NCBI GenBank assembly: GCA_011009095.1
Contig: VTPC01008715.1
Span: 143,559 to 207,558 of the forward strand
Length of the DNA: 64,000 bases
Reading direction: 5' to 3'
From: Ignelater luminosus
Lineage: Eukaryota; Arthropoda; Insecta; Coleoptera; Elateridae
Shown: in pieces, positions 22,691 to 34,900 of the stretch
How positions within the stretch are numbered: position 1 is the stretch's first letter
How the letters are laid out: every line of letters begins with the position of its first letter
Made by a program: the position numbers and the translations under genes
The notes under the pieces: model-generated
Databases searched by the model: none
What the model was told of the DNA's origin: nothing
Seen by the model: only the letters and a program-made list of their open reading frames with translations

Positions 22691-23300
22691 TCGACGTGAT
22701 CACTGCTTGCTTCTGGTTAACAAAAAATAAATACCACATGATCGCGACCAGGTGCCGCGAATTTTCAATTAAAGAAATGGATCACAATTATTTTTTAATT
22801 AAATAATAATGATATATTAACGATAACTTTACCAAGTAGTATGTTTCGAGAACAAGTTTTATGAAACTTTTATTTTTAATATTTATAATCTATTAAAAAT
22901 ATTAAAATATCAAAAATTATTATTAAATATCATTCTTAAATGTGTTAAAATAAATTATTCTTTTTTGCTCATTCTTAACAGGTATAGCAATTTTAATTTT
23001 TAAAGCGGAAATTAATAAATAATACATAAATTATACAGATACAATTTTCTTTCAAAAAGTGATTTAAAAAGAGAAAATAAAATTAGATGTTGATGTTATA
23101 TTCAATTGAAATAATAAATTTCAGGATCAATTAGAAAGCAGAAATATTACTATTAGTACAAAGCAATGCGTTTGCAAAATCAAAAAGTAAAAATCATTTT
23201 TCAACATTAGATATTAAAAACTGTTAACAGACACGAGAAGTATATTTACTAATGTTTTGCTAGATATAATTTCATTTTAACTCATATTAAATCTTAAATA

Positions 23301-23352
23301 ATTATTTCTTAATTGCTACTGATATATACATCAGTAGTAATTAAGAAATAAT
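23301..23352. repeat. Near-perfect inverted repeat (hairpin)
   Basis: Arms of 23 bp, 23301-23323 and 23330-23352, differ at one base and enclose a 6-bp loop. The left arm begins ATTATTTCTTAATT. It could be a very short MITE or a chance AT-rich palindrome. Confidence 0.7.
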
Positions 23353-24471
23353 AAATAACGCGGGAAAGAAGAACCGTTGACCACACCCACCCTCATTCCA
23401 ATATCATATTCAACCAATCAACTCCAAATCCATCAATTATCAACCTTACCGTACCTACCTTAATCAATCTTATTTATCCACCAACGTTACATCTTTCCAC
23501 AACTAACATCAACTCCAACGCCGTTATCGCTCCACTATCTATGATATCTCCACAGTGCCGTCGTCTGCAGAAATCCATTCAATGAATTCGTCAATCAAGA
23601 AATCCGAAAATCAAGACCGCCGATATCCATCAACTCCAAGATTCAAGAACCGCCGCGACGCCAACGACCATATGAAATCCAGCATCTCAAGTCGTCTTCA
23701 CTGCCTTGCCTCCAAATCCAACGCCGAAGACAAATCGAACCACCATCAATTCAAGCGACGAGCAGTGCGATCAGCATCCAACAATGCCAGTCCACTGGCT
23801 GAAGAGAGGTCGAACGACCTCTAAAGCCATCGTACTATGTGCGACATTAGCGATGATTAACAGCAACAAACACAACTTAATAAGGTTAAAATGTTATTGT
23901 TTATTTTGATGAAACGATTTTTATCATATTTGTTTCTTGTAATTGCTTTAAAAGATGGCACAATTTATTAAAACGTTCAGCACCTTGTAAGTAAAATATT
24001 AAAAATCATTAACACTCTGTAGGTCTAAGTGTACAAAATAACCATAAAATCAAAGTACCTACAGGCTACATTTATTATGTCTCTTAAATAATTTACTTTA
24101 TTAATAAACAAAATAAGTTATTTGTTTTTAATATTACAATATTTATAACGAACAGGCCAAGAAGAACTAATTTAACAAAATCACATCATTTAGAAATCTG
24201 GAATCTCTCAGCTTGATAGATATGCAAGCATGTGGAACTGGAAGATTGGAACTGCCAAGCTTTTATTATCATTATATTCATCATTATAAAAATATTTATA
24301 ATGTAGCACCCTGTATGTAGCAGTAGAAAGAAATGTTGGTTACATCGGATTTTAATAGTTGCCATCTTGACACTGCTAAGATAATATTTGTTGGTTATGT
24401 TTATCATCAGGTGTATGTCTGTAGCGTGATTTTAAACGAAAACAATTTCTATTAATTTTACATTGTGAAAA
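23353..24471. other. DDX27 upstream region with a C-rich, G-poor block
   Basis: From about 23376 to 23830 the plus strand is rich in C and A and poor in G (many CCAA, ATCAAC, CATCC words), unlike the flanks. It contains an 89-codon open frame (23555-23824) with no recognised similarity. 24300-24471 should contain the helicase promoter and 5' UTR; no core motif was identified. Confidence 0.35.
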
Positions 24472-26926
24472 ATGAGTAAAAAAGCCTTGGCAAAGCTTAA
24501 GGAAACAAAGTTTGCAAGTCAGATAATTAAGACTATTGATGACGATGAAGAGGTAGATGATTTCTCAGAGAATTCAGACGAAGAAATTGAGGTTAGTTCT
24601 TAATTGTTTTTAAGTTTTTTAGAAAAATAACTCAAATGAAAAAGAAATTAATAAATATTAATGTTTATCTAACGTTAGAATTGTAAAAGTTTAAGAATGT
24701 ACATCTTCAACATTACAATATTGTTTAATACGCAACTTCTGTAAATTAGAATTTTTTGACTTGCTGCGATGTATTTAAATTTTGCATTTTTTAGTTTCAA
24801 CCTTCGAAACAAAAGAAAAAGAAAACTGATTTTGATGATGGTTTCGAGTTTGTGAATTCTGTGGAAGAATATAATAAGAACACTTGGAATGACATACAGA
24901 AATATATTAAAAGGAAAGCTTCGACAAAGACTGATGATAAGATTGCAAAGATTCGTAATAAGGAAGATGAAGAAGTTATAAATGAAGAAGATACTGACAT
25001 TAAAAATGAAAGTGATGGCTACAAATCTGATGTATCATTGTCTAGTGATGATCTGCAACATGATGCGATTAAAGTAAAAAAAAGGAAAAGAAAGAATGAT
25101 AAAAATGATGAGAGTGAGACTCAATATGAACGTGATATATATACTTACGATGAGAATCTAAATTTCTATCAAATGAACCTTTCAAGACCTCTTCTGAAAG
25201 CGGTTACACAAATGAAATTTACACATCCAACCCCAATTCAAGCAGCAACTGTTCCCGTTGCTCTTTTAGGTAAGTCAACAAGAAGTTCAGATTACAACAA
25301 GCAATTAATAATTATCACTTTAAATTTGCAGGCAAAGATATTTATGGTTGTGCAGCTACAGGTACTGGTAAGACTGCAGCATACATGTTACCAACATTAG
25401 AACGTTTAATATATCGACCCAACAGTACTGCTACAACAAGGGTTTTGGTTTTAGTCCCAACAAGAGAATTAGGCGTGCAAGTCTATCAAGTCAGTAAACA
25501 ATTGTGTCAGTTTACAGATATTCAAATAGGGTTGGCTGTGGGAGGTTTAGATGTAAAAACACAGGAGAATATTTTGCGTCAGAATCCTGATATAGTTGTA
25601 GCTACACCAGGTCGTTTAATTGATCATTTACATAGTGCACCTACATTCAATTTAAATAGTATAGAAATATTAATCTTAGATGAAGCCGATCGTATGTTAG
25701 ATGAATATTTTGCTGAACAAATGAAAGAGATTATAAAACAGTGTTCCCGAACACGTCAAACTATGTTGTTTTCTGCTACTATGACAGATGAGGTAAATGA
25801 TTTAGTAGCAGTTTCACTAAAAGAACCAACACGAATATTTGTTGACAGCAATAAAGATGTGGCATTTAATTTAAGACAAGAGTTTATAAGAATACGTTCA
25901 AATAGAGAAGCTGATAGAGAACCAATCTTAGCTGCACTTGTTTGTAGAACTTTTCGTGATCACTGTATTGTATTTGTACAAACTAAGAAACAAGCACATC
26001 GTTTGCATATCCTGTTGGGATTATTAGGTGTGAAGGTTGCTGAGTTACATGGTAATCTTACACAACCTCAGCGTTTAGATACATTACAAAGATTTAAAGA
26101 TGAACAAGTAGATGTTGTAGTAGCTACTGATGTTGCTGCACGTGGTCTAGATATTGTTGGGGTTAAGACGGTTATAAATTTTGTCATGCCTGCAACATTG
26201 GAACATTATATTCACAGAGTTGGTCGTACGGCTAGAGCAGGTCGTGCTGGTGTTTCAGTAAGTTTAGCAGGTGAACAAGAACGTAAAATTGTAAAGGATG
26301 TAATAAAAAGTGCAAGGAATCCAGTAAAGAGTCGAGTTATACCTAATGATATAATAGAAAAATATAGAAAAAAATTGGGAGATTTAGAAAGCAAAATTGA
26401 ACAAATATTGAAAGAAGAATATCAAGAAAGATTATTGAGTAAGACTGAAAATCAACTAAATCGTACAGAAAATGTATTAAAAGGAACTGCTGAACAAGCA
26501 AGACCTTGGTTCCAGACTCAAAAAGAAAGAAAAGCTGAAAAAGAAAAACTTTCACTACAAGATAAGCAAAGTAAAAAACAAAACAAGAAGAATGATAGAG
26601 ATACGTCTAAAGATTCAAATAAGAAACATTCTAAAAAGAAAGAGAGTGTAGACGATAAAGTTCGAGCAGAATTGGATAAAGTTGCTCTGGTACAAGCACG
26701 TTTAGCAAAACGTAAATCAAAACTTAAAAAGATTCAAGCTTACAGTGATAATGATAGAGCACAAATTAAAAATAAAAAGAAAAGATCTAATTTTGCAGAT
26801 GATCTTTGTAATACTACAAAATCAAATGTAAAGAAATTAAAATACCGTGCAAAGAACAAAGAAAATCCTAAACATAAAACTAAAGGAAAAGCTTTTGGAA
26901 AACCACAATCTAAAAAGAGGAAATAA
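24472..26926 (+). CDS. DDX27: DEAD-box RNA helicase DDX27 (yeast Drs1 type)
   Basis: Nucleolar ATP-dependent RNA helicase of 60S ribosomal subunit maturation. Exons are 24472-24591, 24795-25269 and 25332-26926; 2,190 nt gives 729 residues and a TAA. Splice sites are GTTAGT/TTTTTTAG and GTAAGT/TTTGCAG, and phases are consistent. An acidic, lysine-rich N-terminus (1-~155) precedes the Q-motif region (FTHPTPIQAA). Walker A is ATGTGKT (~207-213), then PTRELG, DEAD (315-318), SAT (346-348), RGLD and motif VI HRVGRTARAGR (493-503). All catalytic motifs are intact. The ~230-residue tail is Lys-rich, as in DDX27. The match to remembered DDX27 is extensive (AVGGLDVK, DEYFAEQMKEII, HILLGLLGVKVAELHGNL), which separates it from other DEAD-box families. 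The start ATG is the first codon of an open exon that ends correctly in phase 0. Confidence 0.97.
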
Positions 26927-28920
26927 AGTTATCACACGAGTCGTGGAGTAATGATATTGTGTTTATGTTATGGTCAAAGACTGAAATATGGACATGACCA
27001 GTTTGGGACATGTTTACCAGTTAAATATGGAGAATAGCTGGCCATCTTTTACAATGATTAGCTGTAATGGCCAATCTTTCTTGAAAAACAATATAAGACA
27101 AACCGATGCTGTCACTGTTCATTTAAAGATTATGTTCAGATTGACAAAGAGACGTAGGAAATAACATCAATCATTGGAGAAACTCACCAGTGAATCTGAA
27201 TATAACACTGACCAATTTTTGTCTTTGACTGTAATATTTATTCAATAAATACTAATAGAATAAGTGAAGCTAAATATCTATACAAAAATGTTGTTATATC
27301 AAATTAATGTTACAAAATAAAAAACATTTACATGAAATTACATGTGATTTTATTGTGTATTTGTATTTTTCAATTTGTACAGAATTTTTTTTTGTTTAAC
27401 AAACTACCGTGGAAATTCTACTTCTGACTCTTCTCTAATATAACTACTAAGAATATTAGGAATAGAGATGGGCTAAACTGCTATTTTCCAGTTACAATGA
27501 AATGTCATGGGTAATTCTGCCGAAATGTGTTGCATTTAGACAATATCACCCATTTACATTTAATACTAGAACCTGTGATTCTCCACTGACAAAAAGTAAC
27601 AATTTAGCTTGTCTAATTTAGAATAAGAAAAAATAAAAGCAAATATATCGTACCAATATTCTGAATTTTGGAACTTTACATACACAAATTGCTTTAAGAT
27701 TGCCATTATTTTCAAAGTTTATATTGAATCATATTCAAATGCAAAATTCAAAATTTGAAATCTGTTTGTATCAATTTTGAAAATCGTTGACAATTTTATA
27801 GCACATATATGCAAAGTATGTTCACACAAGTTTGAGAATCGCACCCCTGATGAGCAGTCTTGTAATTATATTAAAAGATAATACATAAATAATCCTTAAT
27901 AGATGTGTTACTTGAAGTAAACATCTATTTTATTGTATTTTTATTCTTAAATCTTTGCAAATTGTTATGATTTCAAACTCAGTTTTTTATGGCATGTCAT
28001 TTCACTTGTACAGTTGGTGGATCAAACATAAGACTTTTTGTAGATGATTCAAAATATATATTGTTTATTGCATTATTTATTAGATTTTTGTGTTAAATCT
28101 ATATTTTAGATTTAGAGTGATCCTTTGAGATCTCCAAAGGATTGTAATTTTAAGTTTTTGAGCAAAAATTAAGGTAACGTGGGTATTTGAAGCAATCTTA
28201 AAATATTTAATTTGTTGTATAAGAATTATACATGTGATAACGAATGTTAAAGTATGTAGGTACTGTTGCAGAGAAATTCTTTCAAATACCTTAAAACTAT
28301 TGTCACTAATTCAGGATATTAATTGAATTTGTCGAAAGTAATTTTCAATCATAAAAATGTTTTACCATGGTTTTTACAAAATAATTTCAAGCGGATCTTT
28401 TCTAATATCTTTCCTTTTCATTCGAGTACGTTGAAACGTAACATTTTAAAATGCATTTTATTGATCTCGAGATAGTTTGAAATGTATTTTTAAAAAATAG
28501 ATTTATTACCGCCAATTTCTAAGCTCGTTTATTGGTGTAAATAATCTTTTGTTTCTCTATTTCCTACTTTACCAATGCAGCCACTACACACACGTTATAT
28601 ATTATGGGACTTTATAAAATTCTTGTGTCAGAAAAATGTAAGATCTTCGGGTAACCGGTTTTAAAAATTCACTTCATCTTAATCGTGCAGCTTTTTTTTT
28701 TAATTACTTTACTAAGTACAACTACGTTAAAACGCTATAAATAATTTATAAATGCTTTAGTAATTTTTAAATATTCAGGTGGTAATAATTTCTTTAAAAT
28801 TTAGTAATTGACAGATGACGTCAATATGACAAGATGCATTTGACAGTTGTTAATGAAAATTGAAGAAGATATATGTAGTGTGTTAATAAGGAAATTGCAG
28901 TTCATGTACCCACACAAACA
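26927..28920. other. DDX27 3' UTR and intergenic region
   Basis: Candidate polyadenylation signals AATAAA occur at 27244-27249 and 27316-27321, 320-390 bp after the helicase stop. The rest to the Bicaudal-D start is AT-rich and without repeats I can define; the last ~150 bp hold the Bicaudal-D promoter region. Confidence 0.5.
28816..28823. promoter_or_regulatory. Palindromic CRE/ATF site upstream of Bicaudal-D
   Basis: TGACGTCA, the full palindromic cAMP-response/ATF element, lies ~100 bp upstream of the Bicaudal-D ATG and is a plausible proximal promoter element. It is inferred from sequence and position only. Confidence 0.4.
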
Positions 28921-31900
28921 ATGGAATCTGGCGTTACAGCAATGAATGAAATAGACGTGTTAAAAGCCGAGGTGGAGAGGCTAACACGTGAACTAGATCA
29001 AGCTAGCAGTGAAAAAATCCAGTCTGCTCAATATGGGCTTGTTCTTTTGGAAGAAAAGGAGAATTTACAGCAAAGATGTGAAGATTTAGAGATTCTATAT
29101 GAAAATACAAAACATGAACTGTATATCACACAAGAGGTATGTGTCAAGCTACTGTTGATATACATATTAAACACAGAAAGTCATGTATAAGGTAGATACG
29201 TGCAATTGTATACGATCAACAAAGTTGTAAGTGTTCAGTAGGAATTTATTAGCAACATTTATAAAAGTTATTATAAAATTCATTATGCACGTGGAATATC
29301 CTGTCTTACTTGTTAAGAAATGTAATTATTATGCACAAACACAATGTGTAGCATCAAGACGCCCTGTACTAAATGAAAGGATGCGTTTCTCAAAGTTAAA
29401 TTCATCATAACGTGCTTTTTCTAAATAACTTAATAATGACATGAATGAATCACATTAATGAAAATGTTAAAACTTTTCACAAAGACATATTTATTTAAGG
29501 TATAATTCGTTGAAATAAGATGTTTCTTTAAAATAAATTTGTATTACTCGTAAATAACCCATGATAAAATCAAATAAGTGTTTCAACATTAATTAATCCA
29601 AATGTAAGTCTTTTTGCATTCCACATCAAGTATATTCTACAGTTCATGCACTGATTTTAAAGTTAATGTGTAGTTTTAACATAATCTCATTCATATCTTA
29701 TTTTTAGAACGGGCAGAAATAAATTATTAATAAATCCTGATGTAATTATTATTAGAAAGTTATGGAGCGTAACATATTTTGCATTTATTGTTTTTTTTTA
29801 ATATAAAGTATTTTGTTGTAGTAATTATTAATCGAGATTTTGGTAAATTGAAATCCACAAAGCTTTATCATTTTGTAATACATGTTCCTAACCATCAGAT
29901 TATGACCACTGAAATTTTAAAGACAATTTAAATAATTCTATGTTAAAGTAAATTTTCTAAATTGTTTAGATTTATTTCCCAAACCACGATTTACTGAAGA
30001 TATTTGTTAGGGACAGCCTTAAAAATGCTGTTTATAAAAATATGATTAATTGCTGCATTTAAAAGGATATCAAAAGAAATTACTACCACTTAAGAAGAAA
30101 AGAATAGGCCCAAAATACCGATACAAATTTGCATATAATAATACAAAGGTAGTTGTTCCGTTGAATTTAAATTTTTTCTTATAATCTAGAATAAATACTT
30201 TTTCATAATGTATAAACTTATTTCTTCCTTTTTATTAAAAACAATTTGCCAGTGATGGGGAAACAGTGGAATTATACAAAATAATAACGTTTTAATGAAT
30301 TTATCTCACTGGAACTAGTTTTAAGGTAGAAATTAAGTAGTACATAATTTTAAAAACCACCCAACCAAACAACCAAAGTGAATGTGTTTGCATGAAGTAA
30401 AAGGATTTTAAACAATGTTATAAAATTCCTAGTAATTAGTAGAAATTATTTATCAATGCACATCTCTACTTTCCATGCATCAATGATAAAAGTTATTTTA
30501 ATGAGTCCTGCATATTTTTAGAATATCATTACTCATTAGATTTCTATTTGAAGTCGCTTTTAATATAGTTTTACTTTATGAATGTAAATATATTCTAAAT
30601 ATCGCTTATCTATCTTCTAACCAAATTTTAGTGCCTAGGTTTCTGTAAATTTCATTTTCTTTTTATTACTGTTTATTTGCATATAGTGCAAGTCTAAAAT
30701 GAGGTTCTTTCATTCTCCTTCATTTTTTATTTATGAATTGGTGGAAATAAGGTTATATATTTCATAGGTCTGCTTTTTTCCCTGTTCAAACTGTCCTAAA
30801 CAAAGCCAGTCAAACAGCATCATATGACTACACAAAGTGGATTCAAGCAATATGCTCAAAATCCAACAAACAAATGAGTTTATAGCAAAGAAAAAGCAGC
30901 CGATTTCGGTTTATACAGGGTGTCCCAAAGGTCTGGTTCGGAGGATAGCATTGTTATTTGTAGATATATCAAAAACTGTTACAAGGAAAGAACAATTGTC
31001 TGTACTTTCTAAAATTATTCTCGACCATTCAGGGGTGTTCCATAAAAGTGTGGCACATAAAGCTTAAGTTTTCTTAAATGAAATACTTTATATATTTTGT
31101 TATTTTCTTATTCCTCATTCAATGCTGATTGTAACGATATGGCCAAATAATTTCATCATTATTCAATTTTTTCTTGTAAAACATCAAATATAATCAGCCA
31201 CCTTGGTGTAATTAATAGATATTTGGTTTTAAAAACCTTGCAGTGATAAATACTTCTATCTCAAATCTTCAGAAAATATTATTAAAATCTTAATTATCTC
31301 TTTATATAGGGCGATCGAAAAAATGTAAGCTTGTTAAAGTTGTGAAATTAGAAACCTCCTTAATCATATCAGGACCAGTTGAGAAGCTTGATAGCATTTC
31401 ACAACAAATATCCACCTATTTTCGCGTTTCTTGTTCACCCTGTACAAAAGAGATGATGTTAAAATTTTAATAACCATGTATGAAGATTTAAAGATTGACA
31501 TTTATCACTGTAAGGTTTTTACTTGTAGCTAGCAGTAGTTTCTGTTTGGAATAAAACAGCTTATATGCTTTTGTATATTTGGAATCTAGATTTAAGAGTA
31601 AAAGTAAAATTAACTAGTTTTAATTATTTAAAAAGCGTTTAGATTCTAGCACTTTAAAAAAAAGTCTCTCAGGATGTAACCTCGAGACCATCTTGTAAAA
31701 ACTGTGATCCAAAACAATTTTTCATTAAAATTTTCTTAAGAAGTTAAGCGATTGTAATTGAAGAGTACAGGGGAAAAACGATCTAAGTCACATTTAAATA
31801 GTTTTGAAATATTTCAGTTTAAAGCACGGACTTCAATCGCTTTACCATACAGCACCTATTTTTATTCACGGTTTGCAGTGACTTAGATCGGTTATTCGTT

Positions 31901-34900
31901 AATTTCAAGTACACAATGCGAAAGAGCAGGAACAAAATTATGAGAAATGATGTATAACTCATATTCGGCTCTAATGTGACTTAGATCGTTTTTCCCCTGT
32001 ATTCTTCAATTATTTTCTAATATTGCAAATTAATAACAATGTTTTATTGTTTTCAATTTAATTTCTTTTATTAAAACAAGGGAAAAACTGTTTTTGAGAA
32101 ACTATGTAGTAAAGGATGTGTCATATAATATTTATGACCAATTCATTTTTTGAAATCGACAGATTTTCATAAATTGTGAAAGTGTTAGATTTTTCTTGAA
32201 TTAAATTTTCCTCCTTTCCATTACCATAGTAACTATAAAGTCTAAACCACTTCCTTGATGGTACATATTGCACATTTTAATTCCACTTGAACACAACTGC
32301 TCAAACCACTTTAGCTCTTAATTGCATGATATTAAATTTGAAATGATGCCAGATGCAGTTGTTTAATTTACAATAATTGCCACCTTTGGATTTCAAACAA
32401 TATCATCAAGAACTTATTCTCCAAACAAATGAAAGTCTTGAAGAAATTATATCTCAAGGACTATCAGTTGCACAGAAATGAGAAAAACAAGGATGTATCA
32501 AATTTTTATTCACAGAAGAGAGTATTTTTGATTACTCAACTTGGAGAAATATTGTCAAGAAACCGTTTTGGTGTCTTTTTCTATGATGACAACTTAAGCT
32601 CTGAGCAGAGGGTACATATATCTTTGGATGGTTGCAACTTTTGCCTCAGCTCAATATTCAGATAAACTAAATTTAGAGTTAAGACATTGTAAATTCAGGG
32701 CATAGTTACTTGACATAGAAGTCACATTCAATAAACTAAATTCAGTGTAGTATCTTGGAAATCTGAAATACACTTCATACACATTACTGATCTATTTTTT
32801 CCTGTTGAGTTTATTGATGCAATCAGAATTTTGATACATTCTTTTTGTTTTCTAGTTACAAACAAAACTTTTCAATTTTCTTTGGGCAACTGTATTTTGG
32901 TTATTTGATAAAATAGAAGATATTTCTCAGAGGTTTTTATGTGGGTTGATATTTAAGATAAAATGGCTAAATTAGTTTTTATTCAATTATTTTTAAATAA
33001 TAATAAATAAAATTGATTGTTGTTTGAGTAGCAAATATAGTAGGCTTTGACGTAATTGAATTCACCATTATTAAGCTTTAAGAATACACAAGTATTTTCT
33101 AAGTTAATTGGTATGTATAAATAAGAAGAAAACCTGAATAGACTTTTTTCTCAAAATACTCCTTTCCAAGTTCTACTTAAAAGTTAAAATAATTATTCTG
33201 AAAAAAAAATTGGGAACACTTTTATTTATACCTAATTAAAGCAAAACTATTTCTACCCCATCCCCAAAGGTGGGGTGGAGGCTATTTTGATCTCTAAAAC
33301 TTTTGTATTGACTGAAATATCTGAAGTCGATTGCAACCATTAAGATTTAATAAAAAGCAATTGTGCCTTGTATCTTTTTCATAAATGTGATCGTTTCTTA
33401 GAAAATGGCAAAAAATCCAAACAGACACATCATGCTGCTTCCAGAATTTATAATCCTTGAATGTCAAAAAAATGGAATGAATTCGTTTCAAGATCATCAT
33501 CAATTTTCTTTTGTTTGGTGTTGGTGAAGTTTCTATAGACTTTTTTAAAATAGAATTTGAATTTGGAAATTGAGAATTTTTGAATTTCTGTTTATGTTTT
33601 CACACTTGAGTCAAAGTACCACTTCTTTGTAATATTTGATTAATGCATACCATTAGTGTGCCCATTAACTTATCAGATTACATACAGGCAATCCATTTTC
33701 ACAACAGACGCACTGATGCAAATATCTAAATTCTGGGTCTTGGGACGAGTTTTTCAGATAATTGAAGATTTTTGTGCAGTATAAAAATGCACGGAAATAC
33801 GAAAGGTAAATCAACTGATTTTGTGTCAGGATTCATAGATATATCGAGAACATTTGTTGTATAGAGTGTTTGCTATCTGCAGGTAAGGTACACCAAAGCA
33901 AATAGTTCTTTACATTAAATAAATTGCTTTAAATCTTGTTTGTAATACTAAAAGATTGTGTTTGTTATTATTTGAAGTCTTTATATTTACAATTTGTAAT
34001 TCTTAGATTATTAGAGGAATTTTCAACTTGGACGGGACTCAAACCTATGTTTTCGAATTTCTCATTAGACATCATAACCTCTAAACCAACAAGTTGTTTG
34101 TTCCTAGAAGCTATTTGGTGGTCTAGATTATAGAAGTTTTGAAATGATATCCAACGTGAAATTGGAAGACACAAGTTTGAGTCCTGGCCAAGTTGAGAAT
34201 TTCGCAACTAATTTAAAAATTAAAAATCTCATTAAGTCTTGTTGTTTGCTTTACAATGAAGTATCATAAGTGAGAACATGCTATTTAAGATGTTGATGTT
34301 ACGTATTATTCAACAGGGATGTGTAATATTATAAAAAAAATTACGTTATTAATTGAAAATGAAAACAATATTTTCTACTGGTTAATAACGTTGTCTTTTT
34401 AGTTTTCTAATTTGTTGAGAATCAATCATGAAAGTATTGAGTCTAGGTACTGAAGAAGCCCAGTTATAAAGTTATGAATTCTACCCATTGACTTCTATTG
34501 GAATTACATTACGAGACCAGCGCTTTTGAATTTCCATAGATTTTTAACCTAACTTAACCAAACCAAACCTATTGAAATAAACGAAACCACAATAAAACAT
34601 TTAAAATCGCAGAAATTCAAAAGCACTGATCTTGCAATGCAATTTCAATAGAAGTCTGTGGGTGGAGCTGGCACTTTACAGTTACATAATGAAAACGATA
34701 TTTGACATCTTTCACATCACATTAATGTATATCAGTATGTTCAGGAAAGCATCGGTCAAACTTTTTAAGTTAAGTTTATGTTATGGAGTTATGGTTTATA
34801 AAAGATAAAAGTAAAATGTTTCATAAATCATGCTTTTCATTGTTTCTATTTTTAAAAAAATCAAATCTAATGAAGTAATAACTAAATAAAACTATAATAA

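Noticed and set aside
30916..31442. Treating every CACCCTGTA end as one transposon family
   Set aside because: Orphan ends near 24305, 29355, 40483 and 48343 lack partners at a sensible distance, and interiors are unrelated. Only the bracketed pairs are listed, with low confidence.
34017..34205. Possible tRNA gene from the GGTTTGAGTCC boxes
   Set aside because: No 7-bp acceptor stem or anticodon arm can be drawn; the pair fits SINE fragments better.
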